A stretch of 64,000 nucleotides of DNA from Rhodanobacter glycinis (GTDB lineage: Bacteria > Pseudomonadota > Gammaproteobacteria > Xanthomonadales > Rhodanobacteraceae): positions 124,001 to 188,000 of the forward strand of contig NZ_RCZB01000002.1 of the NCBI RefSeq assembly GCF_006438785.1. Reading direction: 5' to 3'. The notes under the pieces were generated by a model. The model was not told where the DNA came from, did no database searches, and saw only the letters and a list, made by a program, of their open reading frames with translations. This document shows positions 58,201 to 64,000 of this stretch, in pieces; the stretch's first letter is position 1, and each line of letters opens with the position of its first letter. A program made the position numbers and the translations under genes.

Positions 58201-60192
58201 CTGTCGGGCGACGCCAGCCGCACGGCCATGACAGACGCCGACGGACGCTACCGCTTCGTCGGCCTGGTCGGCGGCAATTACGTGGTCACCGAGGCGCAGC
58301 CGCCGCTGTACAAGGATGGAGGCGTACACGTCGGCACAGTCGGCGGCACCGCTGGCACCAACGCGATCGTGGCGATCGCGCTGCCAGCCGGCGGCAATGG
58401 CAGCAGCTACGACTTCCCCGAGCTGACCGGCGCTGACGGCAGCATCGCCGGCACCGCCTGGCTCAACCAGCCGGGCGGCAACCCGGAGTCGAAGGACCCG
58501 GGCGAAACCGGCCTGTCCGGCTGGCAGGTCGAGCTGTACCAGAACGGCAATCGCGTGCCGGGCGTGGACGCGGTCACCACGGATGCGGGCGGCCATTACC
58601 TGATCACCGGCGTACCGGCGGCAAGCGGCTACGAGATCCGCTTCCTCAGCCCCAACGGCGTGCACTACGGCTATCCGGTGTCGCAGGGTCCGGATGCGCA
58701 ATGGAACGGCACGGTCGACCATGCGGCGAGCATCCCCGCGATCACCGGCGTCACCGTAGGCTCCGGCGTGAAAGTGCTCGGCCAGGACCTGCCGGTCGAT
58801 CCGAGCGGCGTGGTCTACGACAGCGTCACCCGCAAGCCGCTGGCCGGTGCGCGCGTGACCCTGCTCGATCCCTCCGGCCAGCCGGTGCCGCCGCAGTATC
58901 TCGCCGGCGGCGCGGGCAACGTGACCCAGACCACCGACACCGACGGCTATTACCAGTTCCTGCTGCTGCCCGGGGCACCTGCAGGGGCCTACAGCCTGCG
59001 CATCGAGTCGCCGACCGGTTATTTGCCGGCGCCCTCGGGCATCCATGCGCCGGCAGCGAACGCGCTGACGGTGCCGGGGGGAACCACGCCGTACCACGTC
59101 TCGCCGCTGGCTGGTCCGCCGGCAGAGGGCGAGCTGCCGCCGTATTACCTGAGCTTCGTGATCACGGGGATGTCCGCCGGCGTCACCGGCAACCACGTGC
59201 CGCTCGATCCTGTGCTGCAGGGCGCACTGCGCGTGCGCAAGACCACGTCCAAGGTCAACGTGACCAAGGCTGATCTCGTGCCGTACACGATCGAGATCAC
59301 CAACACGCTGGCGGTGCCGCTCAGCAGCATCGCCGCGCGCGACCTGGTGCCGGCCGGCTTCAAGTACCGCAGCGGCAGCGCACGCGTGGACGGCGTGGCC
59401 CGCGAGCCTGAGATCCGCGGCCGCGAGCTCTCCTGGCCGGACCTGAGCTTCGGCCCCAACCAGACGCGCACCGTGCAGCTGGTGCTGATCGTCGGCACCG
59501 GTGTGGGCGAGGGCGAGTACACCAACCAGGCCTGGGCGTTGAACACGCTCGCCGACCGCGTGGTGTCTAACGTGGGCACGGCCACCGTGCGCATCGTGCC
59601 CGACCCGACCTTCGACTGCGCCGACCTGATCGGCAAGGTGTTCGACGACAGGAACGGCAACGGCTACCAGGACCAGGGCGAACCCGGTCTGCCCGCGGTG
59701 CGGCTGGTCACCCCGCGCGGCCTGCTGGTCACCACCGATGCCGATGGCCGTTATCACATCCCGTGCGCGGCGGTGCCCGAGCATGACCGCGGCGCCAACT
59801 TCGTCATCAAGCTGGACGAACGCACGCTGCCCACCGGCTATCGCCTCACCACCGAGAACCCGGGCGACGTGCGCGTCACTGCCGGCAAGATGGCCAAGAT
59901 CAACTTCGGCGCCACCATCCACCGCGTGCTGCGCATCGACGTGAGTGCAGCGGCCTTCGACGGCGAGCACCTGTTGCCGGCATTCGAGGCGCAACTGTCG
60001 AAGCTCTACGCGACCCTGCAGGGCAAGCCCTCGCTGGTGCGTATCGCGTACCACCTGACCGGCAGCGAAAGCCGCGACCGCGCACAGCCGCGGATCGACG
60101 CGCTGCGCCGGCGCATCACCGACGACTGGAACAGCCAGGGACGCCAGTACCCGCTGCAGGTCGAGCAGGAAATCATCGAGGTGCAGCCATGA
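52270..60192 (+). CDS. Giant exported DUF11/SdrD-B repeat protein
   Basis: This 2640-residue protein has an Arg-rich signal peptide (about 1-43, V-A-L-A-A-L-L-C-S-A-Q-A-F-A-A). Residues 44-1135 hold eight DUF11-type beta domains, starting near 44, 170, 298, 430, 578, 725, 862 and 995. Each has a V-T-N-x-G-P-type core. Residues 1140-2300 hold about ten SdrD-B/Cna-B-like units beginning L-A-G-x-V-Y-x-D, most with a calcium-type D-x-N-x-x-G-x-x-D-x-G-E loop. A ninth DUF11-like and a last SdrD-like unit follow (about 2320 and 2453), then a short C-terminal domain. No sortase signal is present. It probably forms a long surface stalk or adhesin; the overlapping OmpA/barrel gene suggests its anchor. 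ATG 52270 precedes the signal peptide. Confidence 0.88.
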   Translation: MSTQPQVPFRRRGVPLVARTRPRRGWRACVALAALLCSAQAFAAVDLVLNHTDTGYDPMPAGGIVQYTLRVDNNGSTGATGVVLTDNLPSGTSFVGSSSTQGSCAAPVGNVLTCNLGSVASLGTATVTVQVRAPTPGLISETASVSSSEADTDTSNNLNITQQTTITQGADLGLTLSASLPSVQAGSSLAYNFSVTNQGPDTASNVRVSGTLPPGFNPSGSLPAGCSVAVGVLTCDLSGTIASGASRAVGPVNGVISAGGGSTVTFAASVSVTSGSAAQDPASTNNTSTVSTAVTTGSDVRLTKQASVASPVLTSTNFTYTLKTLYTGDAPQDLVVTDAVPANFQILSPSSFTSNGWACTVSGQNLQCTRAAGGAGAGNDVNVGDIVLQAKAVTPGNGVINLATVNSSTPDPDSSNNTGQATLTVVAPTADLYASKTGPNPALASAGSHWTWTIGMGNVGPAILVGNAVMTDTLPVGITLNSYTALNGWSCSPAAPFTASAGNQTVTCTRIYSGAGLAVGAKTPTVSYDVSAASDGSYNNTVCASATASGSDTPAADGNSSNDCASSGVGVQPSTESANLQLHKSVSPATVPAGDVLTYTMEIVNAGPATAANVVLSDTLDTLINNGVGPTGKGFIDATIAAGNATGGSCTSTAPVANVRALSCSFTSVPVCTAGSNCPVVTVHVRPGGDGGTRVNNADAVSNTTADPDYSDNGDSASNQVDARADVSVTKTATPSPAVAGQTLTYVITARNAGPSRAQTVGVTDTLPLDVTFVSAAPSGGGSCTTAPVVGATINAGNRTLACGWGSIANAAQQTVTVKVRPNTVTRGITLTNGVTVNTATTETDTTNNSASVDTPVSVPALDLLANISDSPDPVAVGDLVTYTLTVTNNGPSFAENVRLIDALPASKLSFVSLSSPAGASCTSPAIGAIGGNVDCQLGGLAANASLQVTVQMKGEAKGTDTSTLTVSSDETIAGFDSQMGNNTVTEQTTVRPKADMEVVSKTAVPGTVGLREAFNYQISVTNHGPGVGDNVQVADSLPAGMVLTGTPSVVPGNTADFPSLPGAPCTGNAGAGSFVCSLGDDVAPGANAMITVPVIITTAPAGASPGTLTNTATVSTNSKDEVPSNNSKTGPVQVQTATLAGHVYNDANASGGRDGGEAGIAGVTVKIAGTAPDGTPVTFTATTVADGSYSFSKLPAGTYSVTETQPSGWLDGGDSPGSAGGTAAIAPGDQISGVTLISSSAATNYDFGEYTQGTLAGVVYRDLNNDGVHAGAGETGIAGVVLTLTGTDDLSQAVSLTTTTAADGSYSFGPLRPGTYTVTETPPAGFLPGKATPGAGTAAAGSAAGDGNSIAGVTLTAGQGGSAFNFGELPPTGLAGFVYVDSNRNGARDGGETAGIAGAAVTLTGTDDQGTPVNLTTTTDASGAYHFDNLRPGTYSVIETQPAAWDDGGDSVGSLGGTLGNDTVSAITLAAGQNGTGYNFGELGQGLAGFVYVDSNGNGTRDAGEPGIAGVTLVAAPLGGGTPVSATSDASGAYLFADLPAGSWRIDETQPADYVDSGDSVGSLGGSLAGSDTITSIPLGVTQVGTNYNFGEGAGRLAGSVYIDSNGNGVRDTSEPGIAGVTVVLGGTDMHGAAVSRTATTDASGAYLFNDLLPSNGAGYTLTETQPGAYADGAEHPGNLGGSAGAAGTSTIGGIVVGAGGQGIAYDFGELTGGIAGSAYVDADNDGVRDTGEKGIAGVTVHLTGTDVDGNPVDRTLVTGADGNYVFDGLTHAGPGGYTVTETQPAGYLDGKAVPGMVDGSPCAACDIATANRTATIAFDPGQTFSGFDFPELSPGSLAGSVYDDVDGNGVLGKDEALAGVTLTLTGTDDQGKAINLTATTAADGSYHFDNLRPGTYVVTETQPAGLADIGSHAGNLGGSTSTNAISAIVLTSGAAGTGYDFLEQGGLLAGSVFFDKNANGQRDAGEPGLPGVTITLSGDASRTAMTDADGRYRFVGLVGGNYVVTEAQPPLYKDGGVHVGTVGGTAGTNAIVAIALPAGGNGSSYDFPELTGADGSIAGTAWLNQPGGNPESKDPGETGLSGWQVELYQNGNRVPGVDAVTTDAGGHYLITGVPAASGYEIRFLSPNGVHYGYPVSQGPDAQWNGTVDHAASIPAITGVTVGSGVKVLGQDLPVDPSGVVYDSVTRKPLAGARVTLLDPSGQPVPPQYLAGGAGNVTQTTDTDGYYQFLLLPGAPAGAYSLRIESPTGYLPAPSGIHAPAANALTVPGGTTPYHVSPLAGPPAEGELPPYYLSFVITGMSAGVTGNHVPLDPVLQGALRVRKTTSKVNVTKADLVPYTIEITNTLAVPLSSIAARDLVPAGFKYRSGSARVDGVAREPEIRGRELSWPDLSFGPNQTRTVQLVLIVGTGVGEGEYTNQAWALNTLADRVVSNVGTATVRIVPDPTFDCADLIGKVFDDRNGNGYQDQGEPGLPAVRLVTPRGLLVTTDADGRYHIPCAAVPEHDRGANFVIKLDERTLPTGYRLTTENPGDVRVTAGKMAKINFGATIHRVLRIDVSAAAFDGEHLLPAFEAQLSKLYATLQGKPSLVRIAYHLTGSESRDRAQPRIDALRRRITDDWNSQGRQYPLQVEQEIIEVQP

Positions 60193-63100
60193 TCGCGGTT
60201 CCCCGCAAGACCCTTGCCGCGCTGGTGTGCCTGGCGTTGGGCACGCCGTTGGACCACGGTTTCGCCGCGCACGCGCAGGACGCCATGCCCGCTTGTGCCG
60301 ATGGCGATGCCCTGTGCCATGACCGCCTCAACGGCCGCGTGGTGAACGACGCCGCTGTGTTCCGCGCCGACGCGCCGCCCTCCAGCGAAGCTGAGCGCGC
60401 GACCCTGGCCGCCAGCGGCCTGGCGCCGAGCGAACTGCGGCGCATGCGTGCCGATGCGGCGCAGCCGGCACCGGCCACGCCCAGCCAGGTTTCCGCCCAG
60501 CTCGGCGACGACACGCAGGCCAACTTCGTCTCCGGCCGCGCGGAACTCACCGATGCGGCCAAAGCCTCGCTGGCTGCGTTGGCTGCGCAGTTGGACGGCT
60601 ACGACATCCAGCACGCGATCGTCGTCGGACATACCGACAGCCAGCGCATCAGCGCGCGTTTGAAACCGGTTTATCCGGACAATCAAGCCTTGTCCGAAGC
60701 GCGTGCCGCCGCCGTGGCGGGGTACCTCAAGCAGCGACTGGGTCTTTCCGCCGACACCTTTGCGATCGCCGGCAAGGGCCCGAGCGAGCCGGTCGCCAGC
60801 AACGCTACGACCGAAGGCATGGCGCGCAACCGCCGCGTCACCATCGAGGTGTGGGGCACCCGCAAGACCATCGCGGCGACGGTGCCGGCACCATCCGCAC
60901 AAAGCCTCTGCGGGCCCGCCGACGGCAACATCACCACGACCCTCGCACAACCCTTCCAGCTCAGCCTCGACGGTGCACCGCTGGATGGCCAGACACCGGC
61001 CGAAGCCGATCGCCAGCGCTGCGTGGATGTGGCCCTGGCCAGCGACACGCTGCAGGTGCGCTACGACCCGATGGACGTCGCCCCGGCACTCAACGCCTGG
61101 GCCGCCAGCGGCGCCGAGCGCGATCAGCCGGTGGTATTCCGCAGCTGGAGCAATTACGCCGCCTGGGTCGGGCAGGCCGAGATCCGCATCTTCGAACGCG
61201 GCCGCAGCACCCAGGACACGCCGCTCGCCGTGCTGCCGATTCCCCTCGGCGGGCAGGCATCATGGCAGGCGCCCGCCGATGCGCCAGACCAGCTGTTCTA
61301 CGTGCTGCGGGTGAGCGACGCCAAGGGCCGCTTCGACGAAACCACGCCCAAGGCGCTGACCCTGGTCGAGCACCTGACCACGCACGACGACCTTGAGAGC
61401 GCCCAGCGCGAGGCGCTCGCCGGTTACGGCGAGAACACCCGCGAAGTGGCCAACATCCCGGTGCATGGCGGCACCGTGACCGTCAACGGCCACGTCGACG
61501 ATGCTGCCACCGCGGTATCGGCACTGGGCGAGCAGGTGCCGGTGGGCCGCGATGGCAAGTTCGCCATGCAGCAGATCCTGCCTGCGGGCAGCCATGCCGT
61601 GGTGGTCACCACGCGCACGCCCGATGGCATCGAGGCGAACTACCGTCGCAACATCGTCATCCCCGGCGAGGACTGGTTCTACGTCGCAATGGCGGACGTG
61701 ACCGCCGGCCACGGCCGTGCCAGCGCCAATGCGCTGGTGGTCGACCCGAGCCTGAAGGACGAGACCAAGCACAGCTTCGTCGATGGCCGTCTGGCCTTCT
61801 ATACCAGGGGCCAGTTCGCCAACGGCTACCAGCTGACCGCCTCGGCCGATACGCGCGAGCAGCCGCTCTCGGACCTGTTCTCCAACTTCGCCAGCAAGGA
61901 CCCACGTTACCTGTTGCGGCGGATCGACCCGGACCAGTACTACCCGGTCTACGGCGACGACTCCACCGCGATCGACGACGCGCCGACCCAGGGCAAGTTC
62001 TTCGTCAAGCTGAAGAAGAACGACAGCGAGCTGATGTGGGGCGACTTCCTCACCGCCTGGACCGGCAGCGAACTGGTGCAGTACTCGCGCGGCCTGTATG
62101 GCGCGAACCTGTTGTGGAAGTCGCAGGACAGCACCAGCCTGGGCGAACGGCGCAGCAGCCTCAACGCGTTCGCCGCCGACCCCGGCACGATCGCCTCGCG
62201 CGAGGAATTCCGCGGCACGGGCGGCTCGCTGTATTACCTGCACCAGCAGGACGTCACGGTGGGTTCGGAGCGCCTATGGGTCGAAATCCGCGACCGCGAC
62301 TCGGGACTGGTGCTTCAGCGCACGCTGCTGGTGCCCGGTTCCGACTACGACCTGAGCTACCTGCAGGGCCGCATCCTGCTGCGCGAGCCGTTGTCCTCGG
62401 TCGCCGACGGCAGCGGCCTGGTGCAGACCGGAAGCCTCTCGGGCAACCCGGTCTACCTGGTGGCGAACTACGAGTTCGTGCCGGGCATCACCGCCATCGA
62501 CCAGCTCGCCACCGGCGCGCGCGGCGAGCACTGGTTCAACGACCACTTCCGCCTGGGCGCCACCAGCTATCGCCAGGCCGGTGACGGCACCGACCAGAGC
62601 CTGGGCGGGCTGGACGCCACGCTGCGCTACAAGCCTGGCACGTTCCTGCGCGCCGAATCCGCACGTTCGAAGGGCGACGGTCTGGGCAGTTACAGTTCGA
62701 TCGACGGCGGCTTCGGCTTCCAGCCGCAGGCGCCAGGCAGCACCGGCGGCATCGCCTGGGCACAGCGCATCGACGGCGCGTTGTCGCTGGCCGACTTCAT
62801 CGAGAACTCGCGTGGGCAGATCAACGCCTACTGGCAGGATCGCGATGCGGGCTTCTCGGCACCCGGGCAGATCACTCTGGGCGGCGAAGCCACCCGCCAG
62901 GCCGGCGTGCGCGCCGACGTACCGCTGGGCGAGCGTACCGATGTGTCGCTCAAGGTCGACCGCCGCGATGCGCCCAGCCAGGACACCCGCGTCGGCGAAG
63001 CCTCGGTGCGCCGGCGGCTGGCGACGCACTGGACCGGCAGCCTTGGCATGCGTTCGGAGAACCGCGGCATTGCCGACACCACGTTGATCCGCAGCGACAT

Positions 63101-64000
63101 CCTGGCCGAGAACGGCACCCGCACCGACGCCATCGCGCGGTTCGATTACGCTTCCGAGGCGCTCGATACCCACGCGCCGACGACCAAGCTCGCCGCCGTC
63201 AATGCGTGGAACGGCTACGGCTTCGTGCAGCAGACTCTCGTGCGCACGGGCACCCGCAGCGACAACGATCGCGTGGGCCTGGGCGGCGGCTGGCAGGCCA
63301 CCGACCGCGTGCACTTGGACGCCGAGGTTTCCGACGGCGACGGCGGCACCGGCGGCAAGCTGGGCACCGACTACCGCATCAACGATCGCAGTAACGCCTA
63401 CGCGCAGTACCTGATGGAAACCGAGCGCCCGGATCTCGCCTACCGCGGCCGCTTCGGCACCTTGCTCGGCGGCGTGCGCAGCAAGCTCAACGACCGTGTC
63501 AGCGTCTATCAGGAATCCCGCCAGACCACCGGCAGCGGCCAGGACAGCCTGGTGAACGCCTTCGGCATCGACCTGGCCGCCAGCGACCGCTGGACCACCG
63601 GCCTCAAGCTGGAGCAGGGCACGGTCAGCGACCCGTTGTCGGGCGACATGCGCCGCCAGGCCGCCGGCGTCTCGCTGGCGTACAAGGATGACTTCACCAA
63701 GCTGGCTTCCAGCCTGGAGTACCGCTACGAGGACGGCAACCTGTCCGGCCGGCGCACCTCCTGGCTCACCCGCAACACGCTCGGCAATCAGCTCTCGCCG
63801 GCCTGGCGTTTGCTGGGCAAGCTGGACATGGCGCGCAGCAGCTCCAGCCAGGGCGTGTTCTTCGATGGCGACTACACCGAGGGCGTGCTGGGCGCGGCTT
63901 ACCGTCCGGTCGACAACGACCGCTGGAACACGCTGGTCAAGTACACCTACATGTACGACCTGCCGTCGCCTGGCCAACTGTCGCCTTCGTCCGGCTACGA
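60189..64000 (+). CDS. OmpA-domain outer-membrane barrel protein (3' end outside the window)
   Basis: At least 1270 codons read open to the window end. A signal peptide (about 1-30) precedes an OmpA-like domain (about 105-225), with the usual peptidoglycan-binding pattern V-V-G-H-T-D, L-S-E-A-R-A-A-A-V and A-R-N-R-R-V-T-I. Beta domains follow. A long section from about residue 560 has alternating aromatic strands typical of an outer-membrane barrel (Y-Y-P-V-Y-G-D-D, R-L-G-A-T-S-Y-R-Q-A-G-D-G, W-T-G-S-L-G-M-R-S-E-N-R-G). The start overlaps the stop of the giant repeat gene (ATGA), so the two are co-translated. It probably tethers or exports its partner. Confidence 0.85.
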   Translation, partial: MIAVPRKTLAALVCLALGTPLDHGFAAHAQDAMPACADGDALCHDRLNGRVVNDAAVFRADAPPSSEAERATLAASGLAPSELRRMRADAAQPAPATPSQVSAQLGDDTQANFVSGRAELTDAAKASLAALAAQLDGYDIQHAIVVGHTDSQRISARLKPVYPDNQALSEARAAAVAGYLKQRLGLSADTFAIAGKGPSEPVASNATTEGMARNRRVTIEVWGTRKTIAATVPAPSAQSLCGPADGNITTTLAQPFQLSLDGAPLDGQTPAEADRQRCVDVALASDTLQVRYDPMDVAPALNAWAASGAERDQPVVFRSWSNYAAWVGQAEIRIFERGRSTQDTPLAVLPIPLGGQASWQAPADAPDQLFYVLRVSDAKGRFDETTPKALTLVEHLTTHDDLESAQREALAGYGENTREVANIPVHGGTVTVNGHVDDAATAVSALGEQVPVGRDGKFAMQQILPAGSHAVVVTTRTPDGIEANYRRNIVIPGEDWFYVAMADVTAGHGRASANALVVDPSLKDETKHSFVDGRLAFYTRGQFANGYQLTASADTREQPLSDLFSNFASKDPRYLLRRIDPDQYYPVYGDDSTAIDDAPTQGKFFVKLKKNDSELMWGDFLTAWTGSELVQYSRGLYGANLLWKSQDSTSLGERRSSLNAFAADPGTIASREEFRGTGGSLYYLHQQDVTVGSERLWVEIRDRDSGLVLQRTLLVPGSDYDLSYLQGRILLREPLSSVADGSGLVQTGSLSGNPVYLVANYEFVPGITAIDQLATGARGEHWFNDHFRLGATSYRQAGDGTDQSLGGLDATLRYKPGTFLRAESARSKGDGLGSYSSIDGGFGFQPQAPGSTGGIAWAQRIDGALSLADFIENSRGQINAYWQDRDAGFSAPGQITLGGEATRQAGVRADVPLGERTDVSLKVDRRDAPSQDTRVGEASVRRRLATHWTGSLGMRSENRGIADTTLIRSDILAENGTRTDAIARFDYASEALDTHAPTTKLAAVNAWNGYGFVQQTLVRTGTRSDNDRVGLGGGWQATDRVHLDAEVSDGDGGTGGKLGTDYRINDRSNAYAQYLMETERPDLAYRGRFGTLLGGVRSKLNDRVSVYQESRQTTGSGQDSLVNAFGIDLAASDRWTTGLKLEQGTVSDPLSGDMRRQAAGVSLAYKDDFTKLASSLEYRYEDGNLSGRRTSWLTRNTLGNQLSPAWRLLGKLDMARSSSSQGVFFDGDYTEGVLGAAYRPVDNDRWNTLVKYTYMYDLPSPGQLSPSSGY

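Noticed and set aside
56116-60054. 1312-codon minus-strand open frame opposite the giant repeat gene
   Set aside because: It is the shadow of a GC-rich repetitive coding sequence. The plus frame has a signal peptide and clear domains; the minus frame is low-complexity Ala/Arg/Val/Gly without motifs.
1-64000. CRISPR array or rRNA genes
   Set aside because: No regularly spaced direct repeats of 20-40 bp outside coding repeats and no rRNA-like sequence were seen. The periodicity at 52400-59700 is protein-repeat coding sequence.

Overview
The window is high-GC proteobacterial chromosome. A tRNA-Thr(UGU) gene directly follows a birA-coaX-SPOR cluster. There is also a phoP/phoQ-type pair, dusA, fpr, and several TonB-dependent transport and two-component genes. 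This mix suggests a gammaproteobacterium of the Lysobacterales/Xanthomonadales (Rhodanobacter- or Dyella-like). That placement is inference from gene content, not a database match.

Layout. 1-7574 is housekeeping and accessory sequence: an FAD/NAD(P)-binding protein cut by the window edge, a cysteine-dioxygenase-like cupin, a TonB-like protein, a secreted small protein, a hemolysin III-type membrane protein, a TfoX-N protein, a DUF885 hydrolase, a DUF456 protein, a decayed RIO-like kinase gene and ferredoxin-NADP reductase. 7575-9275 is a regulatory block with a stand-alone sigma-54 activator gene. It is followed by a 20-bp palindrome and a near-consensus -24/-12 promoter.

9276-36385 is the main feature: one uninterrupted, mostly ATGA-coupled operon for a contractile injection system of the extracellular (eCIS; Afp/PVC/MAC-like) type. 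It encodes sheath, tube, a baseplate-hub chaperone-like protein, a DUF4255 (Afp16-like) protein, an AAA+ ATPase (Afp15-like), and an Afp7-like tube/LysM pair. It continues with hub, spike, PAAR-like tip, gp25, two large baseplate-wedge proteins, a tail-protein-I-like protein and a DUF6519 protein. In its middle sits a cargo-like module: a papain-fold-like protein, two DUF4157 (HELTH) proteins with near-identical heads and unrelated tails, and two micro-ORFs that bridge the gaps exactly. A two-helix membrane protein and a peptidoglycan-binding/CHAP hydrolase follow. No tape measure or tail fibre is recognisable, and no capsid, terminase or integrase is present. It is therefore not a prophage, and it lacks the T6SS membrane complex. 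The activator gene, the sigma-54 promoter and the operon probably form one self-contained regulated unit.

36386-44651 returns to conserved genes: a TMEM175-like channel, dusA, a PepSY protein, phoP-phoQ, mtfA, birA, coaX, a SPOR protein and tRNA-Thr. 44652-45227 is AT-richer, with a terminator and a 167-bp element bounded by 13-bp inverted repeats. 45228-51854 is a signalling and uptake module: a TonB-dependent receptor plus LysR regulator, divergent from an AraC-type response regulator plus 7TM hybrid histidine kinase.

51855-64000 carries a palindrome and promoter in front of a 2640-residue exported protein built of DUF11 and SdrD-B-like repeats. It overlaps an OmpA/beta-barrel protein that runs off the window end. 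The pair looks like a cell-surface structure and its outer-membrane partner.
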